Positions 27,254 to 41,128 of a DNA stretch of 64,000 nucleotides are shown here, piece after piece. The translations under genes and the position numbers were made by a program. The notes under the pieces are model-generated. The model searched no databases. It worked only from the letters and a program-made list of their open reading frames with translations, and was not told where the DNA came from. The stretch's first letter is position 1. Each line of letters begins with the position of its first letter. The stretch comes from Glebionis coronaria. Taxonomy: Eukaryota > Streptophyta > Magnoliopsida > Asterales > Asteraceae. The stretch lies in assembly GCA_025667525.1 (NCBI GenBank), contig CM046876.1, forward strand, positions 25,321,224 to 25,385,223, read 5' to 3'.

Positions 27254-27538
27254 GTAGGTTGTACAAATGAAGAGTATGAATTTAATATTTTTGTGATACG
27301 TAATCAGATATTGTTTTCAGGATATACTAAGCAACTCAGTTTCTTTACAAAATATTCTTAATAAGGATACATCTAATTTCTTGATTATGAGATTAGAAAA
27401 ATGGTCAATTTGCGGACCCATTTTGACCCATAACCAAGCGACTACAACTGATGTCAAACACTAATTTTTTAAGTGAACGTATGACTTTTGGGAACTTTAC
27501 TAACTGCGTATAAAAATATTTGTTACAGATTGTCGGAA

Positions 27539-29078
27539 GTCGAATGATACTAAATGTAAAAATCCTCCTAATTTAGACTTGGTAAGCTTCGTCTGCGATG
27601 ATTAGCTGCCTCATTTTAGTCATCTACATGTGTGTCGATTCAACAGCTTAGGTTGTATGTACTCGCGTTTGGAAATATGCCAGCTAAGAAAAATAGGTTT
27701 CTACTGCTCCGTTGTTCGCCATCATTAATTCATTATTGATACATTGTGTAGTCTGCAAAAGGCAATTGGTTTGTGTACAGTCAAAAGGGGCTTTTGGGAT
27801 TTTGTTTGTTTCAAATTTCATAATCCGTATTTGGTTGTTTGTGTAGTGCAAAATTTGTATTTGATTTAGTAGTGTCAAAAAGTGTCACATGGTAATGAGA
27901 TCAGTCGTGAAGGTAACGAAAGTTGGCTGTGGTAACTGAAGTTTCTCAAGTTATGCAAGTTATGCTACTATAAATGTTATGGTAGTTGGTACTTGCTACT
28001 AAATATTGTTTAGAATATGGAACTCTGCTTTGTATTTATAAGATATGAAACTTTTCTTTGTTAATGGAATAGTGATTAAACATTGCTTTGCTACTTCAAC
28101 AGTGCATTTTTTAAGTTATGAAACTTTGGTTTGCTGTTGGATATTGAAAGTTTGCTTTCTTAAAGCTTTCTTATATGTGTAATTATGTACGTATGGCTTC
28201 TTTGTTTGAACGTTATTACTTTAAAATACAACTCATATGTACCATCCAATTATATTATTCTGTAATACGAATCTAATTGATTGAGGCACGCGCGATGTTT
28301 GGGTATTCTCTTATTAGTCATATGCTATTCTGCTGGGTGGTGAGTGTTATCATTATATTTTTTAGCCATGTCTTAAAAATTGGTTTTTGAATTGATTCGG
28401 TCGAATTATCGGGTCACCGAGTCAATTTAGTTTTTTTATAAAATATATAAAAATATATATTTGTATTGATTAAAAGGAAATTGTATATATAAATAATAAA
28501 ATTGTCAATATACTGAACATAAAAACTACTTATTAACAAATAAAATTATGTCACAAATATGTAAAAATAAATTACGTCCTAAATACGCATAATTTATATG
28601 TTTAAAAAATACCAAAAAATCAAAATACGCATAATTCAAGAAATTACTTCCAGTGTTCACCGTTTTGCGATTGTCTGGAGATCCCGATATCCTTGATAGT
28701 ATCCGTATTGGCGTCACACCAAGCAAGGTAAATAATAGCATATATGTTCTTTAAACATAATTTGTAAGCTTATTAATAATTATTTTAGTAAAATAATTTA
28801 TTTTGTCTCAAGCCTAAACTAAAACGTGATTATAATTTGTGTAGAACGATTCTGAAGCAACAAGTTCTACCCTGCGTAACATAAATCCATTGGATTTAGA
28901 GTCACGGGATGAAAATACCACCCCGGTGCAGACACAAAAGAACAAAAATACTGAACATGGTGATATTGAAGTGATTTCTAATGGGAAACACAAGAGGCCA
29001 GCAGATGGTGAAGTTGGTAGTGAGTCTACCAATGTGAAGAAAATGACCGTCGAAGTGAAGATTGAGAAAAGCCTTTGA
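27539..29078 (+). pseudogene. Helitron RPA-like protein remnant (C-terminal exons)
   Basis: Exons at 28654-28727 (TVLRLSGDPDILDSIRIGVT, GTAAAT donor) and 28845-29078 join in frame. The second encodes a polar tail ending KKMTVEVKIEKSL and a stop. A short exon-like piece at 27539-27591 with spaced Cys residues (DCRKSNDTKCKNPPN) lies upstream. A 'TVLRL..DP' segment followed by a low-complexity tail ending in a V-K-x-E-K motif is typical of the single-strand DNA-binding RPA1-like proteins encoded by plant Helitrons. The DNA-binding OB folds are not visible. A host RPA1 paralogue is the alternative. Confidence 0.45.
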
Positions 29079-29603
29079 TTGTTTCCCATCATATGGCTTT
29101 TAAAAATGCATTCTATTTGCATTGCTGAAAGAACATTTTGTGATTGTGTGTTTTCTTTTAAATAATTTACCAGCAAAACAATATGCTTGGTTTATTTCCT
29201 GATTAGTTTGAAATCAGGAATTGGTTGTTTGTTTGTTACTTGTAGAAGACTATTTATATATTCGGTGTATTATGTTTCCTTTATTGAGTTTTACTTCATT
29301 TGTTTATAAGATGTCAATTTATATATTTGGTGTGTTGATTAATTTTATACCTTTAAAATAATACTATATTCAGTATACAGATACTTTTAGCCAATAGTGT
29401 ATGTGGTTTTGTAATACAACTTTTATGAATGTTGTTTATAAGTCATGAACAATACTGTCATCACAAGAATCTATGTGGTTTTGTAAATACAAGTTTTATG
29501 AATGTTGTTTATAAAACTTAAGCGAATGGTATTGTCCAACTATATATTTGACTATGTAGTACAAGAATTCTATAAGTTGTTTATAATTCATGAAATTAGT
29601 CAT
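29079..29603. other. AT-rich DNA with a short tandem repeat
   Basis: Two copies of a unit of about 75 bases (ATGTGGTTTTGTAA...TTTTATGAATGTTGTTTATAA) lie near 29400-29520. No gene. Confidence 0.5.
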
Positions 29604-29852
29604 GAACTGATATAGAATGGTTCTTAAGTGTTGTTGTCATTATCTATTTTGTGGGGTAAAACAAAATATTGAACATGGATGAACAAATAATTTTGTCCAA
29701 CTATCTATTTGGTTTAACCAATAAATCTTATTTTATGTTGAATGTACTGAACTAATATAGAATGGTTCTTAAGTGTTGTTGTCAATTATCTATTTTGTGG
29801 GGTAAACAAAATACTGAACATGGATGAACAAATAATTTTGTCCAACTATCTA
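29604..29852 (+). repeat. 145-bp tandem repeat, interrupted by the chromovirus
   Basis: Units start GAACTRATATAGAATGG at 29604 and 29749. The second unit stops at ATCTA (29848-29852), where the LTR complex begins, and resumes at 56326 with ATCTATTTGG. A further unit starts at 56372. The intact first unit shows the uninterrupted target sequence. Confidence 0.9.
29848..29852. repeat. Target site duplication, left (ATCTA)
   Basis: Matches ATCTA at 56326-56330 on the far side of the 26.5-kb complex. The uninterrupted site exists as CTATCTATTTGG at about 29701-29712. Confidence 0.85.
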
Positions 29853-32724
29853 TGTAACACCCCCACAAATGCTATGCGCAGCGGAACTACAACATTGGGT
29901 GCTACACAGTATTCATTGCACACAAGATATATCAAACGACGCTAAAAAGACGCCAACTTAAAACTTGAATTAAAAATTGTTAGATGATACATGTCCACGG
30001 TTTTTCCAACCCCACTGGGTACAACAGAGTTTAGCGTTTTCGGTCCCCATAAATCTCAACCCAAGAATTTCAGTTTACAATAACATCACATTAATATTTA
30101 AAATTTGTTTAAGTAGAAAAGGAGGAAAAACAAGCGGACTCCAAGCCATACACACAACATCCATCCCATGCATGCTCCATTCTATACTTCAGCGGTCACC
30201 TGAAACACATGCCAAAATTTTGGTCAACGAAAACGTTGAGTGGAATTCATAGGTTTTACAATTCATTTGAACGTATATAAAATAAAAACCATTCGTGATC
30301 ATTTATAGACTTGTCGATCAAACAATCTATATTCAGGATACTGACAATTGTGTTTAAGCTCATGACACTAATCCGTTAACTCAATCACCCGCGTAATAAA
30401 TACCGGCGTGATTCAGATGAAACCAGTGCCCCTTCTAAAGGCATCAGTTGCAATTATACCTTATTTCTCATACAAAATAATCTACCGCAGAACTTACTCA
30501 ACGTACAGCTTCTCGGCTAGCATTGGGTCGTTAGCCCCGTAGTACTACAAATTGCATAAGCGGCTATTTCCCCCTACTCGAGGGCAGGAAAATAGTTAAT
30601 AGTTCATGAATTTAGGGTCTTTTGCAACTTTGGTACTCAACACAATTTCTAAGGCAACTTTCGGGTCTAACAATCATTCATGATATACGTTCCTTTTAAA
30701 AACTAGCATGCATTTCCCTCGCGGGTAAAACAATTTGAAATTAACATAAGCGAGGCTATAAATTCACACCTTATATCTTAAGTAGTCGGTAGTTCGAGAG
30801 ATGATCACTGACGATGTTACGGATGCCCGGGTAAATCAACACCTATCACAAATAACGCGTAATGAGTAATCTCATTTTAAATACCTCACGGTACTGTATA
30901 AAATACATATATACTAGTCACTTAGGACAATTATAACTCACGCCAAAAACAAAACAACAAGCGTTACTCATTTTATACCATTCGTTCTTATTACTTACGC
31001 TATCCATTTTTATCCATTCTCGCCGGTACTCACCGAAAGTACGGGCTGTTTTACCATATTTAACCATACTTATAAAATTTGAGAAAATTCTCAAAAATCC
31101 TATAAGACCTGTAGATGACATGTTTTTAAGCCCAATAAAAGTTTTTACTTTTACGACCCGTTACGCAACGCTTTTCCAAAACTACATTTTACGGGCTGAA
31201 ATTGTACTTCGACCAATTTTGACCTCTTTGACCTATATGAAATGCACCTTTGACTTTGTTGACTCCTAAGTCAACTTATAGAATCATTTATACAGGTTTG
31301 GGACCAAATTTTGACCCTTGACCATTTACCAATTCATACTTGTGACCCTCGGGATTTGACTAAAACTTTACATAAATTCGGATTATGAAAGTCCTCGTCT
31401 CCCGGTACTCGATCTTTAAAACCTCATAACTTTTAGCTCGTTTTGAGTCACGGGCTCTACCTTATACCAAATTAAAGACAAGAAGACCCTCTATAACTAC
31501 ATTTAGTTTTTAAGACCTGTAGGAAAAATAAATCTTATGAAATGACCTCAAAGTTTCTGCCTAAATATGACCATACCAAAAACATGCTTAGACTCGATTT
31601 CAAACCTTCTAACCACCACTAGGCATCATCCTAAGCTTCCCTAATCACAACCAAACACAAATTTTCAGTCCTAACCCCTATTGATCAACAACCTTATGAT
31701 GTAAAAATATAAAAACAAACATGCAATCACTTATACCCATTCAAACACACCCAAAACACCCTTATAAACACAAATCCATGACATTTCATCAAACACCTTG
31801 AACACACCCCAAAACCCCAAACATTCGTGGCTTTTAGGGGCTGTGGAGAACCCATAACATAAAACCCATCTTGTTTTATGGATTAATTGATATTATAAAC
31901 ACACGAATTAAACATCCCACTAGTTTAATTACACCAAAACACGTTTTTGAAAAATCTTTAATTCTTGAAAAATTTATGTTAATGCATGTTTAATTAAACC
32001 ATGGATTAACACTAACCAAGGGATTCTAAGATGTGGTCTTAAGTTAGTTTTTGTGAAAACTCAAGAAAAAAATAGTGGGTGGTGGTTCTTTGGGTTTGGC
32101 CGTCGGCCTAAGGACAAAGAGAGGAGAGTGTTTGATTTTTGTTTTGTGAAATGTGTTTGTGTGTTTGTGTTTGTGTCATTTTGTGTGATTGGGAGGGACC
32201 AAATGGTAAATAAAGGTTTCTTTTGGCCTTAAGTTAAAAACGCCATTAAAACTTTGCGGTTTCGACTCACTAGTAAATTTTGAAAATTTTACGGGAGTCG
32301 GAATCATCCCGAACACTCCAAGATATTTTTGGGATACTTTAAATGTACTCGGAAGGCTATAAAACTCACCCGACTCAACTTAACACGAACCGTAAATAAA
32401 ATTCTCGAAAAATTACATTATCGATAAATCGTCACTAATTATAGAAATTTGGGCATCCATCGGTATCGTAGTCGTTATCGGTTCTTCTTAAATCGTCAAT
32501 CGTTAAATTACGACCGTAAACGTCGGTTTCAACTTAAACCGTCAAATATATAGCAAACGAAATTTCTTAAAAATTTCAAAAATATACGTAAAATGGGATT
32601 TATAAATGACGTTGGGCTCGGGATATCACATCCACAAGTGAGCCACAACTCAAGAGAGATGCTCATACTGAACATCTCTTGAGACAATAACTTAGCATCA
32701 TACGGCACTTTCACGGGTGTTACA
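29853..32724 (-). repeat. Chromovirus LTR1 (2872 bp; 3' LTR in element orientation)
   Basis: Ends TGTAACACCC and GGGTGTTACA form a perfect 10-bp inverted repeat, as in Tekay/Del elements. It differs from LTR3 at about a dozen positions by eye and lacks several variants shared by LTR2 and LTR3 (for example TGAGAAAATT here versus TGACAAAATT). Confidence 0.95.
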
Positions 32725-32737
32725 TCCTTCCCCCCTT
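32725..32737 (-). promoter_or_regulatory. Polypurine tract, chromovirus copy 1
   Basis: Minus strand AAGGGGGGAAGGA directly before the LTR start TGTAACACCC. The second copy is at 41097-41109 (AAGGGGGGAAGTA). Confidence 0.85.
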
Positions 32738-32756
32738 AATGGAGCGACGTCCCGGC

Positions 32757-33254
32757 GCTCTCCGGTTCTTATACTCGCATTTTGTACTACTAGGAAGATA
32801 AAGGTACGTCTTCCTAAAGAGGTCTTCATGTTCTGTTCTGGACTTCGGTTCACGTCTGGTACCTTCACCATGAGTATTATACCCTGCTTCAATCTCTTAA
32901 CATCTCGAACCTTGATCTCCACTTCAATTTCTCAAACCCTTCCTTCGGTTATTGACACGTCTCTTCTCACAGCTTCTCGCGGTCAACAAGTGATTCTCAA
33001 TCTACACCATCTCCTCCGGAGTCTCTCAAATCATTTCAGGTCCATTCAACTGACTTTTTCCTACTTCATTTCATCCAACTCGCGGTCTATATTTTTATCA
33101 ACATAATTCTTCAAATGTCGCAGCTTCCAAGCTAATCATGGTAAATGTCGTCGTACAAAGGTACTACCAACGGCAATGGTCGATCTCAACAACTACCAAA
33201 ATCAATCACACACGCTCGGAGCACGTCTTCCAACGTTCGAATCATCCTTTCACT
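32757..33254 (-). pseudogene. Chromovirus pol end: integrase and chromodomain-like remnant, copy 1
   Basis: From 33254 leftwards the minus strand reads ERMIRTLEDVLRACVIDFGS, then a stop, then DRPLPLV. Further on come ETPEEMV, a stop, IENHLLTARS and NNRRKG. Finally VKRLKQGIILMVKV, which fits the start of the chromodomain of Tekay-type integrases. These match the order of a chromovirus integrase C-terminal half, with stops, frame changes and a deletion between the NNRRKG and VKRLKQ parts. No integrase activity is possible. Confidence 0.8.
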
Positions 33255-35465
33255 TGCTTCGTTGTCTCATACAAACAATTATTCATAAATGAAAATCGCA
33301 CGGGTCACACATAACCCCATCGAAAAACGTTCAAAATATAAAAGACGAAGTAATTTATACTAGTCGTACAAAATCACCTTATCGCAATATTACATACATA
33401 CAACCCTAGTTCGTCAAAAACGAATTCATTGATACGGAAATCATCCGACGCATACATAACTTTCTCGAAAACGTCACAATCCAACCAAATACAAAATCCA
33501 TTATGAAACACATACCACCAAATTACAACATGTTTGCAACATGTTTGCAACATAGCCAAACCATGCCAAACCAATCAGTTCAATCAGTTAACCCACGCTT
33601 GCTAATCAGCCAAGCCAAGATAAAACAAGAATATTGACATAATTCTCGGATGAGTCCAGTCAAAAGAAAATTGCAAGTTAAAGAAGGTTCAAGAGCTTGC
33701 TAGCTAGGGATGCATATCCAAAAAGAAATAAAATACTTACATGTGTCATCGTGGGGTGCTCACACACGGATCCATACCCAAAAGATACTACAAGAACACC
33801 ATTTTACTTCCGTTCCAAACGTGGTCAAAATCTTAATAAATATCATCGTTCACAGTAAAAAAAATACATTACATGGCACGTGTCCTCCATGATCGGACTT
33901 CATTGGACAATGTCGTCTCAAGTTCTCACAACTTACGATCACTCGACCAGATCACTTACCACACAAATGCATATAAGGCAAGGGTTTACCACAAAAACAT
34001 CAACTAGGGATATCTATCGTTTAACCATCGATAATCAAGGATGGTTGAGTCAAGCAAAGAGGATTCCTTACTTAAATAAACGAAAACGACAATGGAATTG
34101 TCTTCCAATTACTGATGCACAGTTTGTAAACTTCAACAATTTATCGCGTGTCATAAAACATATCAAAAGAACAAGAAAGAAAATATATAAGGTACGATAC
34201 ATTCGCTGTAGGAGAAGTCTTCGTTATTTCCCTTAGAGTTATTCGAACTCTGATTTCCTCTACTTCAGCATTTTTCCATCTTTATTAAAAACTCTTCTCC
34301 TGGTGACGATACTAGCCCCTTTTGTATTTCATCAACACCCTCGTGATTCTGATGAAATTTGCACGTTACACGCAACTCATAAAAACATTTTCCAAAATTA
34401 CTCGGTCGCAGTGACTTACTAAGTCAACGCCAAACAGAAGAAAAGATTTCAACGAACACAAGAAATTTCAAGAAAATACGATTACTTGCATAAGGATCCA
34501 CCATTTTTAAAAACGTTCTCTTCCAAACATTTATCAAAAACACTACCGGTTTTTAAAGACGACCAATTTATTTGAAACTACATCGCCCTTCCAAAACTAT
34601 GCATAACTAGCTAGATCATGCATACTTGAGGATCAAGCAACAACAACCAACAAAACAGGACTCTTCCCGAATTATGCCTAGTTAGCTAAGCTGTGCATAA
34701 TTGAGGATCGAGTGACAACACAAACATTATTATTACATACCAAACACGACTATGGAAGTTTTCGACCTAATCTTCAAAATAATTAAACCATTTGAAATGA
34801 AATTTGAAATGGGAAAATATTGTTACCATCGTTTTAAGAAACACGTCCAACATTTTTCGTTCACTTTGGAAACATACCTTTTGCTTTGCCTTTTTATGAG
34901 AAAATAAATAAATAATTAAATAAATAAATCGACACCATTTGCATTTAGTTCACCAAAACATTTGACACACTCATACCTATCTTCACAATAGACTATTCAC
35001 AAAATAACGGTAAGGTGGTTCATGATTAAAGATCATTGCAAGCACAACAAGTAATAAAATTAAGATCAATGAGATCGAACGAGGTAAACGAGCAATATAT
35101 TTGCCAACGGAAATTAACTACATTAGAAATGAAAATACTTCAAATGTATGACAAAAGTCTCAGGATAATAACAGCGATCTACGAATACATGGAGTGAGAG
35201 TTGAATATCAACACAAGCGTCAAAAATAAAAATAAAAATAAAACAACGATCATAATTCCCATCGTCTCGAGTTGCACACACATTCCACGAAGTGTATACG
35301 GGAAGAGAAGAATAATCACTTGGTTAAATAGAAACAATTTCACCAGAAGGATCGAGTTCTTTCACCTCTACAATTTGGTAAAGCGGCTACGCCTCCTCGC
35401 TTTTGTTAAATATAAATAAACAACCACTCTAATGAAGATTTATAGCATCATTCAAGTAAATACAT

Positions 35466-35467
<2 letters not shown>

Positions 35468-35499
<32 letters not shown>
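35468..35499 (+). repeat. Poly(T) tract, 32 bases
   Basis: On the element's own strand this is poly(A). The same site in copy 2 (43844-43886) has 43 T. ORFs made of Lys codons across it are artefacts. Confidence 0.9.
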
Positions 35500-35500
<1 letters not shown>

Positions 35501-38205
35501 GTTCCATTAACCGAGAGAAGAAAGTTACGGCGTCCATGATCATGACAAAATACACCGGGTGACATACCCTCATCATCAAGTACTAGCGATGTAGCGACAC
35601 AAAAAAATAAATATAATAATAATGGTTTCATACCATAGACAATATTAAAATGAACAATCACATGACGACTCATGTTTAGATACAGACTCACAAAATCAAA
35701 GAAGGGATATCGGACGATCGAACCATCGTGACTCAAAACATTATATTTACATCTTTATTAAATAATATACAAGTAGGCGTGTGTTGTGTAATCCAGTTGC
35801 GTATAATAATTAGTGTTACCTTGTACATTGTAAGACCGAACATTTACACATTTTCAATTTGTGTTACACCATTAAATAATTTATACCTTTCATTTCTCAA
35901 TCTATACAAAGTTTTCATTTCTGGAAAAATTTCAATCTCTCGGAAATTATTAACATTAGTAGACGCGGTGACTCGGTTATCATAATTGACAAATCATTAG
36001 GTTTGAAAATCTCCATACTTGTGTCAAAACCTCATTAATGTTCATATCTTAAGTACCAAAAACATACGTAGTAAGAATTTCCCAAGTTTTACGTTTTTAT
36101 TATTACGACTTATATTATCACATATATACGCATATCCAACACGACTCAACCTAGTCCCATTAACTCTTAAAAATTCAACCTTTGACTTCTATTACACACA
36201 TGTTTTCCCCAAAACTGTTTTGTTAAATCATATTCGCGTAATTCGACTCAAATGATAAAGAGGTTTCACGTGGTATTATCTCGGATACTTACTGATTTTA
36301 GTCGAGACTTAAATCTCAATAATAATAATATAATAAACAATCAAAATGCTTATCTCAATAATTTTAAAATATATAAAATTCAACTTTTAATCCTTAGCCC
36401 ATTATCAAATGATTTTAAAATTAACACATCTCGTCGCGGAATAAAACAAAAGATTTTTCAAACGATTTTAAACAAGCATCATCGAATTATGCATAGTGGT
36501 TCTCTATAACGACAATTAAATAAACAAATGATTTCCAATGACGTTCCATCAATGTTTAAAATTTTATTTCAAGCATTATAATTTCATACTTAAAGTGTAT
36601 ATTCCGATTTTATCCCAGTTTATTTACTACAACGAGTGACGAGTTCTAGTTTACACCAATGCATACGTATACATAACCTTATGTTTAAAATAAACCAATT
36701 TTTACAAAGTTGCTACCTCCAAAATATATGACCAATTTTTCTACTCTATATTACAAATTATGCCAAAAGTTTGCTACATTGACCCGAAAATGAATTCATA
36801 CTAAATCCAAGTTATATATACTCGACAGTCATATCGTAAATTTTATTATAACTCCTTTCTCAAATTAATTTAAACAAATTCTTAACAAGTCCATCACAAT
36901 CTTTTAGTATCAAATTTTAATATATGAAAACAAGGATTTTACGAGTAATACAAATTACTTATTACGATTTACCAACCAAGGTTGAAGGAAAATAATTTCA
37001 CAATGTCCGTTTATTCTCTACACGAATTTTACTTGTTATAAGACACATCATATGTCATTTTTATCCAAAAGTTTCATTCACCAAATATTAAATATGTAAA
37101 ACACTTTATGTTTAAATCATTCGATCAACAAAGTCTTATGCTTATTTAACTCACACAAATGCCGGACCTCTTCATGTAAAATATTAACTTCAAAATAATG
37201 AATCAACCAAACAAAATGAAATAAATGGAACGAGAATACGTATGTCAACTAAATGTTGTTATCGGCCTCGGATGAGTCTCGAAATCGTACTCCACAAAAT
37301 TAACACAAAAACCAACCAAATTCCAAATTATCGCGCTTGATCACAACGCCAGTCTATTTTAAAACACATCTTTAAAATTCAAGTAGAATAGTAAACATCG
37401 ATTTAATGGCAACATGCCTCAACCACGTTTCATAATATACACACATGATTTGCCGCCCCAATGTACGCATCGTCGATTATACTTCGTCTATGTTATAGTT
37501 ACGTGAACTAACATATCAAACCCATTAGGAATAAAGGAAATAAAGTAATACGTAAGTAAATTACGTTTCAAAAGAAAATGTCCAAAATGACACATCACGG
37601 TGCGATAACGACAATCGAGATCGACCTAGTCGATATAAAATATGTTACGAAGCATCATTTACATATCTAGAGTATCAAACGAGGTTCATATTCGGTTATT
37701 CGAACAATAAATTAATTATCAAGATTGATAATTTGCGGTGAGGCCGAATTCTCAACAAAACCGCATTATAACTTGTACGATAATCACTCAAAGACCATTG
37801 CTTCACGTGCAATGCCTTTAAACACCATAGTATATACATACTTATACGTACAACCACTCCTACATACACGTAGGATTACAACGCAGTGTTGCCATGTAAT
37901 GCAATGTAGCCCGTTATGCCAAATACATGCAACCTATAATATAATCTTACAAGAATTTGCAAATTACGATGATAAGTACTCAACGTACAAAACAATATAT
38001 CTCAATATATATCTCAAAGTATTTACTTACTAAATACTTAGGGAATTCATATCAATTTCGAGGGATACATCTAAAATATAATGCAATGCTAAGTAATTCT
38101 TACCGGAGCCATGCAGGATAGTTGTGTGTGCTTGGACCACTTCTTACGACACCAAAAGTTATAGTTTAGGATTTTCAAAAAAACGACCTAGTTCTCTATA
38201 ACTCA

Positions 38206-38220
38206 TGGCTCTGATTACCA
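38206..38220 (-). promoter_or_regulatory. Primer-binding site, chromovirus copy 1
   Basis: Minus strand TGGTAATCAGAGCCA, three bases inside LTR2. It matches the complement of the initiator methionine tRNA 3' end (TGGTATCAGAGCC) except for one extra A. Confidence 0.75.
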
Positions 38221-38223
38221 ATC

Positions 38224-41096
38224 TGTAACACCCCCACAAATGCTATGCGCAGCGGAACTACAACATTGGGTGCTACACAGTATTCATTGCACACAAGATA
38301 TATCAAACGACGCTAAAAAGACGCCAACTTAAAACTTGAATTAAAAATTGTTAGATGATACATGTCCACGGTTTTTCCAACCCCACTGGGTACAACAGAG
38401 TTTAGCGTTTTCGGTCCCCATAAATCTCAACCCAAGAATTTCAGTTTACAATAACATCACATTAATATTTAAAATTTGTTTAAGTAGAAAAGGAGGAAAA
38501 ACAAGCGGACTCCAAGCCATACACACAACATCCATCCCATGCATGCTCCATTCTATACTTCAGCGGTCACCTGAAACACATGCCAAAATTTTGGTCAACG
38601 AAAACGTTGAGTGGAATTCATAGGTTTTACAATTCATTTGAACGTATATAAAATAAAAACCATTCGTGATCATTTATAGACTTGTCGATCAAACAATCTA
38701 TATTCAGGATACTGAAAATTGTGTTTAAGCTCATGACACTAATCCGTTAACTCAATCACCCGCGTAATAAATACCGGCGTGATTCAGATGAAGCCAGTGC
38801 CCCTTCTAAAGGCATCAGTTGCAATTATACCTTATTTCTCATACAAAATAATCTACCGCAGAACTTACTCAACGTACAGCTTCTCGGCTAGCATTGGGTC
38901 GTTAGCCCCGTAGTACTACAAATTGCATAAGCGGCTATTTCCCCCTACTCGAGGGCAGGAAAATAGTTAATAGTTCATGAATTTAGGGTCTTTTGCAACT
39001 TTGGTACTCAACACAATTTCTAAGGCAACTTTCGGGTCTAACAATCATTCATGATATACGTTCCTTTTAAAAACTAGCATGCATTTCCCTCGCGGGTAAA
39101 ACAATTTGAAATAAACATAAGCGAGGCTATAAATTCACACCTTATATCTTAAGTAGTCGGTAGTTCGAGAGATGATCACTGACGATGTTACGGATGCCCG
39201 GGTAAATCAACACCTATCACAAATAACACGTAATGAGTAATCTCATTTTAAATACCTCACGGTACTGTATAAAATACATATATACTAGTCACTTAGGACA
39301 ATTATAACTCACGCCAAAAACAAAACAACAAGCGTTACTCATTTTATACCATTCGTTCTTATTACTTACGCTATCCATTTTTATCCATTCTCGCCGGTAC
39401 TCACCGAAAGTACGGGCTGTTTTACCATATTTAACCATACTTATAAAATTTGACAAAATTCTCAAAAATCCTATAAGACCTGTAGATGACATGTTTTTAA
39501 GCCCAATAAAAGTTTTTACTTTTACGACCCGTTACGCAACGCTTTTCCAAAACTACATTTTACGGGCTGAAATTGTACTTCGACCAATTTTGACCTCTTT
39601 GACCTATATGAAATGCACCTTTGACTTCGTTGACTCCTAAGTCAACTTATAGAATCATTTATACAGGTTTGGGACCAAATTTTGACCCTTTACCATTTAC
39701 CAATTCATACTTGTGACCCTCGGGATGTGACTAAAACTTTACATAAATTCGGATTATGAAAGTCCTCGTCTCCCGGTACTCGATCTTTAAAACCTCATAA
39801 CTTTTAGCTCGTTTTGAGTCACGGGCTCTACCTTATACCAAATTAAAGACAAGAAGACCCTCTATAACTACATTTAGTTTTTAAGACCTGTAGGAAAAAT
39901 AAATCTTATGAAATGACCTCAAAGTTTCTGCCTAAATATGACCATACCAAAAACATGCTTAGACTCGATTTCAAACCTTCTAACCACCACTAGGCATCAT
40001 CCTAAGCTTCCCTAATCACAACCAAACACAAATTTTCAGTCCTAACCCCTATTGATCAACAACCTTATGATCTAAAAATATAAAAACAAACATGCAATCA
40101 CTTATACCTATTCAAACACACCCAAAACACCCTTATAAACACAAATCCATGACATTTCATCAAACACCTTGAACACACCCCAAAACCCCAAACATTCGTG
40201 GCTTTTAGGGGCTGTGGAGAACCCATAACATAAAACCCATCTTGTTTTATGGATTAATTGATATTATAAACACACGAATTAAACATCCCACTAGTTTAAT
40301 TACACCAAAACACGTTTTTGAAAAATCTTTAATTCTTGAAAAATTTATGTTAATGCATGTTTAATTAAACCATGGATTAACACTCACCAAGGGATTCTAA
40401 GATGTGGTCTTAAGTTAGTTTTTGTGAAAACTCAAGAAAAAAATGGTGGGTGGTGGTTCTTTGGGTTTGGCCGTCGGCCTAAGGACAAAGAGAGGAGAGT
40501 GTTTGATTTTTGTTTTGTGAAATGTGTTTGTGTGTTTGTGTTTGTGTCATTTTGTGTGATTGGGAGGGACCAAATGGTAAATAAAGGTTTCTTTTGGCCT
40601 TAAGTTAAAAACGCCATTAAAACTTTGCGGTTTCGACTCACTAGTAAATTTTGAAAATTTTACGGGAGTCAGAAATCATCCCGAACACTCCAAGATATTT
40701 TTGGGATACTTTAAATGTACTCGGAAGGCTATAAAACTCACCCGACTCAACTTAACACGAACCGTAAATAAAATTCTCGAAAAATTACATTATCGATAAA
40801 TCGTCACTAATTATAGAAATTTGGGCATCCATCGGTATCGTAGTCGTTATCGGTTCTTCTTAAATCGTCAATCGTTAAATTACGACCGTAAACGTCGGTT
40901 TCAACTTAAACCGTCAAATATATAGCAAACGAAATTTCTTAAAAATTTCAAAAATATACGTAAAATGGGATTAATAAATGACGTTGGGCTCGGGATATCA
41001 CATCCACAAGTGAGCCACAACTCAAGAGAGATGCTCATACTGAACAGCTCTTGAGACAATAACTTAGCATCATACGGCACTTTCACGGGTGTTACA
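38224..41096 (-). repeat. Chromovirus LTR2 (2873 bp, shared middle LTR)
   Basis: Same ends as LTR1. It serves as 5' LTR for internal 1 and 3' LTR for internal 2. It shares with LTR3, against LTR1, variants from about 39111 to 41046 and has about six private changes, so it is close to LTR3 along its whole length. Confidence 0.95.
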
Positions 41097-41128
41097 TACT
41101 TCCCCCCTTAATGGAGCGACGTCCCGGC

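Larger units (their letters stand above)
32725..38223 (-). mobile_element. Chromovirus internal region, copy 1 (5.5 kb, decayed)
   Basis: Bounded by the polypurine tract (left) and primer-binding site (right). No long ORF in any frame. Recognisable integrase and chromodomain-like remnants are near the left end; gag, protease and RT could not be recognised by eye. It is almost collinear with copy 2 (41097-44320 plus 51163-53452) and shares its stops, so the decay is older than the duplication. Confidence 0.85.

Noticed and set aside
32717..33106. 129-aa plus-strand ORF (and its twin at 41089-41478)
   Set aside because: It is the shadow of the chromovirus integrase/chromodomain remnant on the minus strand.
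33880..34236. 118-aa ORF, longer (176 aa) in the second copy
   Set aside because: No recognised domain, opposite strand to the element, and length differs through a poly(A) slip. Chance ORF.
35452..35736. Minus-strand ORF with a poly-Lys tail (also at 43824-44123)
   Set aside because: The Lys run is the poly(T) tract read on the other strand. The remainder shows no known domain and lies in a decayed chromovirus internal region.
29853..41096. Non-coding LARD-type element
   Set aside because: At first the internal region looked gene-free, but minus-strand integrase and chromodomain-like remnants show that it is a decayed chromovirus.
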